Shown piece by piece: positions 22,942 to 35,154 of a stretch of 64,000 nt of DNA. Every line of letters starts with the position of its first letter. Positions within the stretch are counted from its first letter, which is position 1. The notes beneath the pieces are model-generated. The model saw only the letters and a program-made list of their open reading frames with translations. It ran no database searches and had not been told where the DNA came from. A program made the translations under genes and the position numbers. Source of the stretch: Cololabis saira (taxonomy: Eukaryota; Chordata; Actinopteri; Beloniformes; Belonidae); assembly GCF_033807715.1 (NCBI RefSeq), contig NC_084601.1, forward strand, positions 20,602,129 through 20,666,128, read 5' to 3'.

Positions 22942-23465
22942 CAAACTCACCCGGGGAGCCGCGGGGCAGCTCAACCTTTCCCACTAGCAGCTAACCAGTA
23001 ACTACAACAACAATGAGGTATCGGTGCGTGGTATCGGAGAATTTTTGTGAGTACGAGTACGAGTATATGAGAGCAGTATCGGCATCCCTAGTTAATACAC
23101 ACAACAATATTACAAATCGTGTCAGTGTTCCCGGTTATTCACCAAATATCTATAGTGGCTACACTTCAGTTCTTTATGTCCCATGTGGTCAGAAACTGTA
23201 CTGCTACATAGAGTATCTTTAACCAATAATGACCTCATATGACATATGATACAGTAGCCTATATGTATACATTTCCTAGTATTTCAAATTATAAACTTTA
23301 GGCCAAAGTCAGTAATTGATGACAAAACAAGCAAACATATAATGTATCAAATGTTTTTTTTCATGTTTGCTATCGCTTCAGAGACTGAGAAAACTTCTAG
23401 GATTAACAGTCTTTTTTTTTGGAAACCAGTCGAAATAGGCTGATACAGAAGCAAACAACTACTAT

Positions 23466-24212
23466 GGCACTTTTCCACTATCACCTACTCAGCTCTACTC
23501 ATCTCAGCTCGGCTCGACTCAACTTGGCCTGGTTTCTTTTCCATAACAATTCAGCACCTGGAACAGAAGTGGGCGGGTTGGAGCGAAGCTGCTGTGACGT
23601 ATTTGATTGTGTGATCTAAAGGAAGAAGACAACAACACTAAAGATGTAGAACATGGAGGAGATGATATATGTGCTGCTGGGTCTGTGACTTGTGTTTGAT
23701 ATCAAGTTAAAAAATTAGAGAAGCTTCAAGCAGCGATGCTTTTTACATTTTTTTAGTTTCTCTTGCCGCTGCTGAAAAGTACGTTGGTAGCCGCAAACAG
23801 CTATGAAGTGAGGGAGCTCCTGGTGGATCTTGTCGTTCCTTATCACTCTCTACATCCCTTTTTAATTCTCTCCTCAGCCACCAGGTTTATAAACATCTGC
23901 ACTTCAGAGTTGGATCACTAAACAGACTTTTGCGCTGCCGTTGCTGGTCGAATAAAATGAACAAGAAGCCGTCAGAGTCGCTCTTTCGCTGATGTCACAT
24001 CCTGACTCAGACGTCTGACTCCCAACCCCCCAACCAATCAGTGGCCTGTAGTGTGAGGACGTCAGATACAGCCGACTCAGACCGCTTAGAACCTCGGCAG
24101 AGTAGTTACAGAAAAAGTATCTACTCTGTACGGCTAGACCCCTAGTGGGAAAGCACCAAACTGAGTGGAGGCGAGCCGAGTCGGGCTGAGTAGGTACTAG
24201 TGGACAGGCGCC
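23466..24212. mobile_element. TIR DNA element of uncertain superfamily
   Basis: Imperfect inverted repeats, about 28 of 35 bp matching: GGCACTTTTCCACTATC at the left and, reversed, GGCGCCTGTCCACTAGTA at the right, both followed by CCTACTCAGC. No transposase and no clear target duplication, though ACTA occurs on both sides. Interior has no recognised protein. Confidence 0.75.
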
Positions 24213-26174
24213 ACTAGTAAATATATAAAACTGGAATGATAACCTTAGAACAGTGTACAGCCTGTCTCTCTTTCTGTGTGTTATAGATATCTTTATATAC
24301 ACTCACCTGATATGGTACCAACAAATTCAGAACAAACACCAAAATGCAGTTGTTGTTTTTTTAACCAGGCTGTAAATATGTTTGTTTTGTGAGATTTTTG
24401 TTCAGGGGGAGGGGGGCAGGTGTTAAGTTGGACATTTTAACACGAGTTGCTTTTGGAGCCAGCCCCTAGTGGTATGTCGAGGAACTAAATTTTTTGTTAC
24501 TTTTGGGTAGACATCAATACAGATGTTAGACACCAAAACACTGCTCAGGTTTAAATCAGAGAGGCTATTCTTCTTAACCATGCCTTCCAGGAAACAGTCA
24601 TTATCCGCATGAGCACTGACGTTCCACTATAAAATAAAAGTGGAGCACTACTTCGGAGCCTTTTTGTAACACATCTATAAAAGGACTCCATGAACCTGGG
24701 TATTCCAAACTGCTATTGGTATAAGTAAGTACGAACAATAGTTAGAATCTACTGCCCAATCCAAATGTGAAGGGAAGCCACCCTCTCGTCCACTGGGGAA
24801 AACCCCAACTCACAATGTGTTTAGTATTCAGTCCTCAACAAAGACAATGATTTTGACGATAAATCAATTTTCCAAAAATGATGTAATCTATCAAGCTGCA
24901 TCATGTCCTTCATGTCAGAGTCAGAAAGCTGATGAATTGTTCTGAATAAAAGATCAACAGTGATACATTGCTCCAAGACAAATTTCCACCTTCTTCTGTC
25001 CCCACCCACTCACCAATAATTTCCACCCAATTTTAGAGCTCTGCTGCCCCCTTTCATCATCTCCACCCACCATTTCATCACTCTCCCCTGTCTCATCTCT
25101 TGTATCCCCCCTTATCATTGTCACCACCATCCTCCACACATAACTCCCTCCCTCCTCTTACCCATTTCTATCGTCATTGGAAAATGTTGATCTGATTAAG
25201 GCATTTGATCCGTCCCAAACAAACAAGTACAGCAGGAGGCTGTCTACTTTTTTTCATCAAATAAAGTGCTATTCAGAAACAGAATGAATAACATTTGGAC
25301 ATTGTCTGTTTATTGTAAAGGATAAGAACCTTACCAGGAAACATAACCATGCTAACATTAAAACTCTCGAGACTTGATGATAAGTCTCTAATCCTCTGTT
25401 TAGGTATGTGGCTTCAATCATGGTAAGAGTGTGTTTTGTGTGTGTATGATAATAGTGTTGCATCTGCCAGAATCTGAGTCATGGTCATATTTACAGGAAA
25501 ACACACTCTCCCAGTACCAGAAACACAAGCAGGTGTCCTGTTTAAAACGTTTTATGTGCGTGCAAAAGCTGAAGTGTGGGGAAAAATAACAGGGAAAGCA
25601 AAATAAAGTCAAACAACAAGCGGCCAATGCTGATTCTGTCACAGTTTGGATTGGAGAGAGATTACCGGAATACTGGATAGGATTTACCAGGCAGGTTAAG
25701 CTTTTTCATCGTCAACTAAATATGGCTTAGGAGTGGCAGATGAGGTGATGTCACTTGGAATTAATTCAGTCATGATTTTATTATGATTTAGAAACTGTTT
25801 GGTAATCCACTCATGATTTCAAAATCCAGTAAACGGAGTATGGGTTAGGTTTGTCTGCTTGTTTTTGTAACTGACTGATGTCTGAGGATGTGTGGGTCTA
25901 AATCACTCTGCTTTGATAACATTTGGTTCACTTCATTAACTGGATATAAGGGAAGGATGTTTTCCTTTTTTTCAATGTGTATTATGTGCTTAGATCAAAT
26001 ACCAAAGAGACATTGTAGAAAAACGTCATTTTCAATCAGGTCCTTATAGCTTTTCTCAGCAGCTGGTTTTAGCGCAGCGAGTCAGCCATTCAATCTGACT
26101 TCATTCCTTTCTCCTGCAGGGCATGCATCCAAGGGGCAATATTTCATTTTGAAAGTTGTGCTAAATGCAGTGAC
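24213..26174. other. Gene-free stretch
   Basis: No ORF with a recognisable domain, no RNA gene and no clear repeat family seen. Confidence 0.55.
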
Positions 26175-27010
26175 ATGGAAAACTGCAGTTCATCAACACC
26201 AAGGCACAAACTTTGGACTGAAGTGGTCTGCCGTAGGAAGAAAGCCTCGAACCGTGAAGACCTAGTCCTGTCTAACCGCTTCGAGCCTTTGCAGTCGCTC
26301 ACATCGGTCGGGATCCATGCCCCTCCGACGGCCAGCTGTGAACCTGTAGCTGCTGGGACTGAAGGCTTGGCGTGGAGCAGTGCCCGACCGGTCACTGCTT
26401 TATCTCGCTCCAAGAGAAAGGCTAGACACTCCCCATCATCCTCAGCAAAGCGCGGCAGCTCCTCAGAGACGCAGTGAGTGGACACACCTGGACCCGTCGC
26501 CGTTCGGACCGGGAGCGTGGTCCTATGAGGGCTCAAGCCACGATATTTACACCTACAGTCTCGCCTCCTGTCGCTCCCGGACCGAGGACCCGACAGGCTC
26601 CACCAGCCGGGTCTGGATCCTGCGGACGTGGCCAAACACATTCATCATGGGAACATCCATGGTCAGAGATGTCCGCATAACCAGGTGCGCACTTTCTGTT
26701 ACCCAGGTGCGCTCTTCAATGACGTCACCAACTCCACCCATGAGCTTTCAAAAGACAACCCCTCTGTCACCACAATAGTAATCCAAACAGGCACAAAAAC
26801 TTGAAACTGAAGCAATCACAGATCCTCAAGCAAGACTTTCTCAACCTCATCCACAGTATTAAACAGTTAAAGAAACAATGCATCATATCCGGTCCACTTC
26901 CCTGCCCTCGGTTTGGGAATGTCAAATTCAGCCGCCTACAAGAGCTTCACAGACCTGAGTCAGATTTATGGTCGTCATCAGCTTGTCATCAAGGTCTGGA
27001 CAACTGTCTG
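26175..27010 (+). pseudogene. LINE ORF1 remnant with SGNH/esterase-like domain (CR1/L2 type)
   Basis: The first part (from ATG 26175) encodes TEVVCRRKK and VLSNRFEPLQS, as at the start of fish CR1/L2-like ORF1 proteins, and stops near 26477. Further on, a different frame gives DVTNSTHELSKDNPSVTTIV and then a degenerate IQTGT where functional ORF1 esterase domains have HVGTND. It continues with LKQDFLNLIHSIKQ and ISGPLP around 26820-26915. So the SGNH-like domain is present but split over frames and its catalytic block is altered. No RT follows; at 27060 the sequence becomes a TG microsatellite. A dead, 3'-truncated insertion; the clade is my inference from motif order. Confidence 0.7.
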
Positions 27011-27109
27011 TTGGTGACACAGCTATTTGTATAGCTGTGTTGTGTGCTGAAGAAGGGTAGCATCTAAAACATGCTGGATAGGGGCTCTCGAGGACTGGCC
27101 ACCCCTGAT

Positions 27110-27113
<4 letters not shown>

Positions 27114-27166
<53 letters not shown>
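27114..27166 (+). repeat. (GT)n microsatellite
   Basis: Uninterrupted GT dinucleotide run of about 53 bp. Confidence 0.95.
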
Positions 27167-27167
<1 letters not shown>

Positions 27168-27512
27168 ACGCGTGTTTGAGAAACAGGTTTATTTCAATGA
27201 TGTTACCAGCTTGCAGCGATCTATTTAGCTACTTAACATGTTTGGGGAATTTGACATCTGAGCCTCTGAATTAAGAGCTTAGATGGCCCATAATCAATCT
27301 TTGTTTGCTTGTTGTGTTTATTATTGTACTACAAGACCACCGTCATCTGATCTGGGTTAGCCGTGAGAGGTTCGGGTAGAAAACTGCTGAACAGCTTGCA
27401 GCTTCTGGTGGCAGTCAAATTGGCTTTGTGCCAGAGGCGAGTGCCAACAACAGGATGACCTGTGGCCCAGGCAGCGTTGGGCCGAGCCATCACCCCCACA
27501 CCATTTAAGACC

Positions 27513-27707
27513 AATCTACTACTACTACTACTACTATTTAGCAGATGCTTTTATCCAAAGCAACTTACATCTGAGACACACACACCATGGAGCAATTAGG
27601 GTTAAGGCCTTGCTCAAGGGCCCAAGGTGGTTCACCTTGATTGTCATTCCTTGAACCTGGGACCTCCAGACCCAAGCCCACCTCTGTAACCACTAGACTA
27701 TCACCCC
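27513..27707 (-). mobile_element. tRNA-derived SINE with L2-type 3' tail
   Basis: Minus strand: head with box A TAGTCTAGTGGTTACAG and box B GGTTCAAGG, body, then the 3' word GTAAGTTGCTTTGGATAAAA followed by GCATCTGCTAAATAG and (TAG)n. That 3' hairpin word is the one shared by fish L2-type LINEs and the SINEs that use their machinery. About 195 bp. No clear target duplication seen. Confidence 0.85.
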
Positions 27708-28660
27708 CCCTAGATTTGAATCTAGAGGGGCTGCAGTCTTACAGTTCTACTCTAATCTGGGTCTGTGATGTCACAGTACCCCTTCAAACCACTGATTGAA
27801 TTTCATATTTTCAGACATGGGCTTTTATTCATTAATTTCTTCTGGCTCTCTTTGTGAGTTCTTCTGGCCATACATATTGGGGTAAGTAGTTTTTTGGTTG
27901 TTTTCTTTTGGAACATGTAAGTAAACACTTCAGCGAACATTGTGGCACACAATGGCAGTGGCACAGTGCATGATGAAATATGTGAGATAGACTGTTCAGC
28001 TGCTTAGAAGTCGGAACAAAATCATGCCAAAAAGTAGGGGGAGACCTGCTGTATGCCAAATGTGCAAGTCATAAAGGAAAAAGCCAATTACAAAGTGCTA
28101 GCAAAAAAGCACACACTTCAAATATACAGCTGAAAAAATCACCTTAAATAAAGATGTGCAAAGGAGAGTGGGGTTAGATTCTATTAGCTCTATGAGACAG
28201 TTACTTCAGGTTGAAGGACGGCTATGGCTGGGGAGGAATGTTTGTTTGACAAAACAACTGAGGAGATTGTGTGCATTAATGGTACAGAAGTCAATGATTG
28301 GGATCAGTGATAATCCTAAAATAATAAAAGCCATGCTTAATTCAATGCATTAAATCATGTGATTCAGTGCTTTTGTTTTTGTTTTGAGTCAGCATGATTT
28401 CTCATTCAGAGGACTATACCAGAAGATGAGTTGATTTGAATGGACACTACCTATTTTTGGGGTCTGGGCCAACACCTGGTCCACACCTGAGTAAATTTAA
28501 TGTTTTCACACTAGACAACACGAATGGGACTAAAGCCTGCAAGTGTGAAATCACCCGTATATTTACAGTAAACGTGAATCCAAGTGTGGTTTTAAAACTA
28601 AGTGTAAATAAATAAATAAATAGTGTGTGTGAGTGTAAAAGTTTCAATACAAGAAAGTGT
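27708..28660. other. Gene-free stretch
   Basis: No gene, RNA or clear repeat recognised. Confidence 0.5.
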
Positions 28661-31410
28661 TCATCCATCCATTTTCCTCCACTTGTCCGAGGTCGGGCCT
28701 CAGGGGCAGTAACCTAAGGAGGGAAGCTCAGAATTCCCTCTCCCTGACCCCTTTGTCCAGCTCATCAGAGGGATCCCAAGGCATTCCCAGGCCAGCCCTG
28801 AGGCATAGTCCATCCAGCGTGTCTTGGGTCTTCCCCAGGGTCTCCTCCCAGTGGAACATGCCCAGAAGACCTCACCAGGGAGGCGCCCAGGATGCATCCT
28901 CACCAGATGCCCGAGCCATCTCATCTGGCTCATCTCGATGCAGGGGAGCTCTACTCTGAGCCCATCCCAGATGACTGAGCTTTTCATCCTATCTCTAGGG
29001 GAGAGCCTGCACAACCGGCACTTGTATACACAGTCTTGTTCTTATGGTCATTACCCACAGCCCATGACCATAGGTGAGGGTATGAACGTAGACTGACCTT
29101 CGGCTCAGCTCTTTCTTCACCATCACAGATTGTTGCAGAGTGCTCATCACTGAACGCCACACCAATCTGCCTCTCCATTCTTTCCTCATTCATGAACAAG
29201 ACCCTTAACAAGATACTTAAACTCCTCCACTTGGGGCAGTATTTGATTCCTGACCCAGAGAGGGCATTCCACCCTTGTGCGACTGACGACCATGGTCTTG
29301 GATTTGTAAGTGCTGATTCTCATACCAGCCACTTCACAATCAGCTGCAAACCGTTCCAGCAAGAGTTGAAAATCTTGGCTTGCTGAAGCCAACAGCCAGA
29401 TAATTTGCAAAAAGAAGACGCCCAATTCTGAACCCCTCTAACCAGACCCCCTCAGCTCTTCAGATGCGCTTAGAAACTCTGTCAATGAAAGTAATGAAGA
29501 TATTCTATGACACAGGGCAGCCTTGGCGGTGGCTAACCCCTACAGTAAATTATTCTGATCTCCAACTGGTTGGGCAAACTCTCATGTAAACTCCCATGCA
29601 CCCCCAAGGACCGCGCTGAGTTGTAGAGCTGTCGAGCTGGTGCACCCTTCCACAGCTAGAACAAAAACCTCACTGCTCCTCCTCAATCCGAGGTTCAATT
29701 ACCTGGTGGATCCTCCCCTCCAATAACCCTAAATAGACCTTACCAGGGATGACAGCCTTCTGCCACCCTTCTTAAAGAAGTCAGCCAATCCAAGGGCACT
29801 GTCCCCAATGTTCATGTGATGATGTGTGTCAAACAAGGCAACCCCACAAGATCCAGAGCCTTAAGCAACTCAGGGTGAATCTCATCCACCCCTGGTGCCT
29901 TGTCACCTCGGAATTTCTTAACCACCTTGGTGACCTCAGCCACAGTGATTGGATAGCCCACCTCCAAGTTCAAAGGCTCTGCTTCCTCGTAGGAAGGCAG
30001 TCAGTGGGAGTGATGAGGTGTTTTACATTAATCCTTCCATTTAGAGGGCTGCATTGGGATTGGGTCCCGCGGGACCCAACACAAATCTCGCGGGAGTGGG
30101 TGGTTTGAACTCTCCTGCGGGCGGGAGCGGGCGGCAAAAAAAAAACAATGCAGGATCGGGATGTAGTCTAGCGACAAGGTGGAAATCAATGATGTGGAAA
30201 ATAAACCTCAAACAAGGTCTTTACAAAACAAAAACAAAGCAAGGCAAGTCAGATATTTGGAGAAACTGCGTTTAGTGTCTGTGGCGCATCTTGGAAGAGA
30301 GACGCGTGGATTGGGACCGCAGTCGGTCAGCAGCATTCTCTTTCGGTCAGGTGCCTATGAACTGCCAATTATCCATCAAACTCCACAATTATCATGTTAA
30401 CATTAAATCAGATAGATTTCTCTTGCATCTCTATCATTGTGCGGGCATGAATTCTCAGAGTTTTGCGGGAGTGGGCGGGAGTGGATATAAACACTGCGGG
30501 CGCGGGCGGGAGTGGAACACAGACGTTGCGGGTGCAGGCGGTAATGGTCAGAAATGCAGCAGGAGCAGATGGGAGCGGGCGGGAGCGGGATGAAGAAAAC
30601 AGTCCCGCGCAGGGCTCTACTTCCACTGTCTCAGAACATCCTTAGTCGAGGTCAGCAGAGCACCATCCCTACTATACACCGTATCAGTGGTGCATCGCTT
30701 CCCCCTCCTGGGCCACTGAATGGTGGACCAAAATCTCTTTGAGGGCATTCAGAAGTCATTCTACATGGCCTCTCCAAACTCTTCCATGCCTGAGTTTTTG
30801 CCTCAGCCACCACCAAAGCCATGTTCCACTTAGCCTGCCAGTACCTATCCACTGTTTCTGGAGTGGGACTGCTTCTTCAGCTTGATGAAATCCCTAACCA
30901 CTGGTGTCCACCAGCAAGTTCAAGCATTACCACAACAACATCTGATGACACAATTACAAAGTTGATCAATGATCTGCAACCTAGGCTGTCCTGGTGCAAA
31001 CTGCACATGTGGACATCCTTATGCTTGATCATGGTGTTTGTAATGGACAATCCGTGACGGGCACAAAATCCAATAACACAGGTGTTGTATTCATGGGATG
31101 GGGGGCCTACGTGTGTATTTCCGGCTGTGTTATGCCAGGTCCCATCGGTGCAGCTGTGGCCACCAGGCACTCGCCATCAAGCCACACCCCCAGGCCTGGA
31201 GCCAGGCCTGGGGGTGGGCCTGGGGGTTCCCTTGCCTGGATAGAGGCAAAGGAAAACGGTGATCCTCCTTCTTAGTCTTCATATCAGGTCTTTTGAGCCA
31301 CGCTTTGTCTGGCTCCTTACTAAGAACCTGTTTGTCTTGGGTTACCCTACCAGGGGCATAAAGCCCTGGACAACTAGGCCTCTAGGATCATTAAAACACG
31401 TAAACCCCTC
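28661..31410 (-). pseudogene. LINE (ORF2: endonuclease and RT), decayed and interrupted
   Basis: Read right to left. A 5' leader-like region (about 31410-31180; GCCCCTGGTAGGGTAACCC). The end of an APE-type endonuclease (about 31110-30877; SITNTMIKHKDVHMC then HQDSLGCRSLINFVIVSSD). A linker (AEAKTQAWKSLE near 30790). A hAT insertion. The RT fingers/palm (GDKAPGVDEIHPELLKALD about 29935-29870). A deleted middle. The position of the catalytic FADD box, which reads FANY (near 29410). Then FAADCEVAGMRIS and VEEFKYL, and the C-terminal tail (MRWLGHLVRMHPGRLPGEVF; GRRPWGRPKTRWMDY). It ends in an ATGGATGG tail at 28661. Stops, frameshifts and the lost catalytic aspartates make it inactive. Clade not certain (Rex1/Babar- or RTE-like possible). 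Confidence 0.85.
30042..30619. mobile_element. hAT-like MITE inside the LINE, 578 bp
   Basis: Ends TAGAGGGCTGC at the left and, reversed, TAGAGCCCTGC at the right. An 8-bp target duplication with one mismatch (CTTCCATT 30034-30041, CTTCCACT 30620-30627). LINE ORF2 homology stops at one side and resumes at the other. The interior is rich in GCGGGAGCGGGCGG-type words. Confidence 0.85.
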
Positions 31411-32388
31411 CCCCATGAGGAATACAAGAAATTGTGAGTGCTACTAATGTGTCATGTGTGGGAATGATGTATGTAGAAGCAAAAGGACTTTGGTTGTGTG
31501 TGCGCTGTTTTTTTTTTCTACATTCACGTTTCTGTTGAAGCTGCGTAGGAACACCTTTCCCCTTCAAACAAAAACACCCTGGCTCTTACAACATACAAAA
31601 ACATGGGTACCAGAACCTCAGGATCTGAAAATATCGACCTAACCATTCTCCCTCCCTTTCAGATTCAAACCACTGATTTTACTGATTGTAGAACCTATCA
31701 CCTTTAACTATATGGAAAAAAACAGCTCTGAATATAATGTATAAGTGTGGATAAGTGAAGTTAGGACACAGGAGGTGGTTGGCACAATAGGGTTGTTTGT
31801 GACAACAATGACATTCCCATCTTCAAAACGAACCCAGTAGCATGCGCAGGAATGCCGGGAGACAATCAGTTCCATGATGCTCTCCTGAGGCATTTCTACT
31901 GGATCCTGCTCCCACATCCCACTGGCTTCAGCTTACACAGATGCACACCTCAGATGTGTACCATGATGAAAGTGAGTGAGAGCTGACCTAAAAATGTCAC
32001 CACTAGAAACGAAAGAGAAGTGCAAAGTTAAAGCGAGCTTGACAGCAACAAAGCACGCGAGTATTGAAGGAGATGGAAGGGGAACAATAAAGCCAAAAAT
32101 TGATGGCGTTCCTTTTTTTCCATGCAAATTGCCTTAATTGTGTGCACATGGGACACATATTCGGGGAGTAAATAACCCTTCTCTTGTGCACCGCCCTCAC
32201 ACGCTTACACATAAACGACACTTCTGCCGGAGCGACTTCTTTTGCTGACTTTGCATTTAAATGAGGAGAGGGGATTATCTCTAATGTCTGATGCCCAGGG
32301 CACAAGTGTGGTGCACACATCCCTCGCATGTGTAGAATAGGACAGGGTGATCATTTCGTTACCATGGTGACAGACAGGCCAATGCTAG
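31411..32388. other. Gene-free stretch before the ERV
   Basis: No recognised gene or repeat. Confidence 0.5.
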
Positions 32389-32392
32389 CACA

Positions 32393-32851
32393 TGATGAAG
32401 AATTTTGACAGCTTGGCCCCCTGCAGGGGGAGGTCGCCCCAGTCCTACCTCCTGCAGGGCTTTGAACTGGACTCAAGACCTTTTGAGGAAGCTACAACTT
32501 GCTACTCAACTTCCTACCCCCCGGGCAGATCCCGACACCTGGAAGTTGGTTCAAACAGACAGGAATCAAGAGAGCACCCCATGGGGTGATTTGGAGGTCT
32601 GTGTCAGTCATGCCAAATGTCTGATAATGACATTTGGCCCGATTCACATCCGACTGTAAATTACTTTTTGTCTCTCGTCCTGATTTGTGTATTCCTGAAA
32701 CTTCTTGTATAAAAATCTGATTACAACGTCACTCGAGGTCAGCATTTCTACCAGACCTCTGGCCTGTGTAGAAGTGCTCACCGCCGGCTCAATAAAACCT
32801 CATAAAAACCACAAAGCGGACTTCTGAACTGGTTTGATAAATTCCACAACA
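32393..32851 (+). repeat. ERV 5' LTR
   Basis: Starts TGATGAAG and ends CCACAACA. TATA box TATAAAAAT at 32708-32716 and polyadenylation signal AATAAA at 32791-32796, giving a plausible U3-R-U5 order. I read all 459 bases as the same as in the 3' LTR. Confidence 0.93.
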
Positions 32852-32854
32852 ATT

Positions 32855-32873
32855 TGGTGCCCGTGACCCGGAT
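32855..32873 (+). other. ERV primer-binding site (tRNA-His-like)
   Basis: TGGTGCCCGTGACCCGGAT begins 3 nt after the LTR. It resembles the complement of the tRNA-His 3' end, with one extra C and one substitution. Confidence 0.75.
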
Positions 32874-34538
32874 AACAATAGACTTTCGATGGGAACTCCT
32901 TTTTCCAGACCAACGACACAACCAGCGACTTCTATCTAAATTTAATCAGAGGTAAGGGGTCCATTTTTTCAAAATCCCAAATTATTGTTTCTGGGCTGTT
33001 GTCGAAAGTCTGTGAACTGGAGTGCCAGAGAAAGTTGACGTTATCTTGAAATTTAGGTAAGTCCGCTGTGTGGTTGTGAAGGTTATATTTTATTATTATT
33101 TTGTGTTATTGGGAAGGTTATTGTAGAGATGTTTTTTAGGAATGCTGGCAATTTCATAACACTTGAATTTGATTGTGTTGTGAGAATGTTCTGCTTCTCC
33201 TGCCTTAAGAATCTGACTCGCTCTTCTAAAAAAAGGTTTAATATCTCGGGTAACATTAAAGAGAGAAATGGCGCCATGGTTGGTCTGAGTACCAATAAAA
33301 AGATAGTCCAGGGGGACTATTCTTATGCATGCAGGACGTGGGGTCCGTAAGTGTTGGAACACTGATATATTTGTGAGAAATAGACATACTGTAGGTAGAG
33401 GAACTGTTTTATTTTATAAGTCGGGATGACACGCTCTCCCAAATGAGGTATATTTCATTTCTGCAAGAATCGACTTGCTCTTCTTGCACCAACAGGAATG
33501 ATTTGTATGCTCTGTCAAGTGAAGTTTTTCAGTTCTTTAAATACATGTATGGTAATCACGGTACCGATAGTTTTTATTTGTTAGTTTTGTTTGTTACTTA
33601 GTTAGTATTAAATTGTTAAAATAACTAAAAAGCACTTTAAACTCCCTCAGATTTTTGGAGGGATGAAAGTAGACGCCGTAATGCAGAATCCCAAATAGCT
33701 TCGCTTACTGATCTAAATAAAAAGCTGATGGCTCTACTACAAGGATTTAAAAACACAACGCAGACGAAAAATGAAATTAGAGAACCAGTTAAATGATAAA
33801 ATCAAAACCTTTATCCGGTGAAACTGATTAAAGAATCAAATGACGATGACACTTCTGATGACGACTGGATTTTACAAAAAATCCAAGATCTGTTGCCTAC
33901 AAAATTTGGAGCCAAATAATGGTAAGAGATTTTAAATTAATAAACAAAATGGCTAGAGGAAACAGCGGTTAAACTAACTTTGCCACATGATTTGAAAAGT
34001 AAAGTACTTGATGCGCAAAGTACTTGATGCTTGTAGAATTCCCTTTTAATCCCACAGCTGTTGCCAAAATCACACCAGAGCAAGCTCAGACCTTTTTTTT
34101 CACAGTATTTATTGCCTTAACAGTTCAAAGGGAAAATTGATAATCCCAGGGAACTTTATGCTAAAACAATTTTGACAGCAAAAGAGAATTGTGGTCTGTC
34201 ACGAGATCAGATTGATGGATTCCCTCCAGGGTACATGCAAAATATATATTTGCTAATTGCCCTCCACAAAGGGTAGGCCTGGATAACGCAAAAAAAGAAT
34301 CTGAAATGTATGAAAATACTAATGTCTTTTTCAAAAGTGATTCCTACACAGGTTGAGCGCTGAGAGGAGGCGCAGAGGAAACAGCCAATGATCGGCTCCC
34401 ATTGGGGTGAGCCAAATCAGAGCATCCCAATTTACATAATCTTATCCTGCCTATGGTAAAATTCATCATGTAAGTGCATGGAAATCTGTCTGTGGCCTAC
34501 TATAACGTCTCTCAATGCATGTATAACTAATCTCTAAC
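32874..34538 (+). pseudogene. ERV leader and gag-position remnant
   Basis: A likely splice donor AG/GTAAGG lies near 32950. From about 33640 to 34330 a stop-ridden sequence lies where gag would be. I recognise no major-homology or zinc-knuckle motif, so assignment to gag rests on position only. A short direct repeat (AAAGTACTTGATGC at about 34001-34030) is also present. No reading frame is intact. Confidence 0.5.
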
Positions 34539-35132
34539 TAGAGGTGTCAAGTAACGAAGTACAAATACCTCATTACCTTACTTAAGTAGAACTTTTGGTT
34601 GTGTATGCTTCACTGGAGTAATTATTTTTCAGACGGTTTTTACTTTTACTCCTTACATTTTCACGCAATTATCTTTACTTTTTACTCCTTACGTTTTAAA
34701 AACAGCCTTACTCTATTTCATTTCGGCTTTTTAAAAAAAAAAAAAACTATCCAGTTAAATTGTGCCATCCGGATAGAGTGGATTTGGTTGTGGTTGGATG
34801 AGAAGTATAAACACATTTGGTTTGTACGTGTCTGGTCTCTGAAACACATGTTAATGCTCAATAATGCACATATATGGTTCTTTAATATATTTGCATTATA
34901 CTAAGATGCATTCATTTTCAATGGCTTTTAGCCTTAATGGTTTTTCCCCGCTTATATTACTTTTACTTTTATACTTTAAGTACTTTTGAAACCAGTACTT
35001 TATACTTTTACTTGAGAAAAATAAAAATAAATAAATTTTGAGTTGATACTTCAACTTCTACAGGAGTATTTTTGAACTCTAATATCTATACTTCTACCTG
35101 AGTAATGAATGAGAATACTTTTGACACCTCTG
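34539..35132. mobile_element. hAT-like MITE inside the ERV, 594 bp
   Basis: Inverted ends TAGAGGTGTCAA and, reversed, CAGAGGTGTCAA. An 8-bp target duplication with one mismatch (TCTCTAAC 34531-34538, TCTTTAAC 35133-35140). Inner words such as AGTACTTTATACTTTTACTT and the GAATACTTTTGACACCTC end match a common fish hAT MITE family. Confidence 0.9.
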
Positions 35133-35154
35133 TCTTTAACACTCGTCCTGACTT

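Larger units (their letters stand above)
21523..23090. mobile_element. Non-autonomous hAT element, 1568 bp
   Basis: Terminal inverted repeats begin TAGGGATGCCCCGATACC and end GTATCGGCATCCCTA. An 8-bp target duplication with one mismatch flanks it (GTTAATTC 21515-21522, GTTAATAC 23091-23098). Inner sequence keeps the CCGATACCGAGTAC words typical of a common fish hAT family. No transposase remains; the interior holds a second hAT and a retroposed fragment. Confidence 0.9.

Noticed and set aside
23719..23745. GAAGCTTCAAGCAGCGATGC resembling the X-box family 5' terminus
   Set aside because: Only a short partial match and none of the following modules; likely chance or a tiny remnant inside the TIR element.
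26144..26641. 165-residue minus-strand ORF
   Set aside because: Antisense to the LINE ORF1 remnant, whose sense frames show family motifs; no domain on the minus strand.
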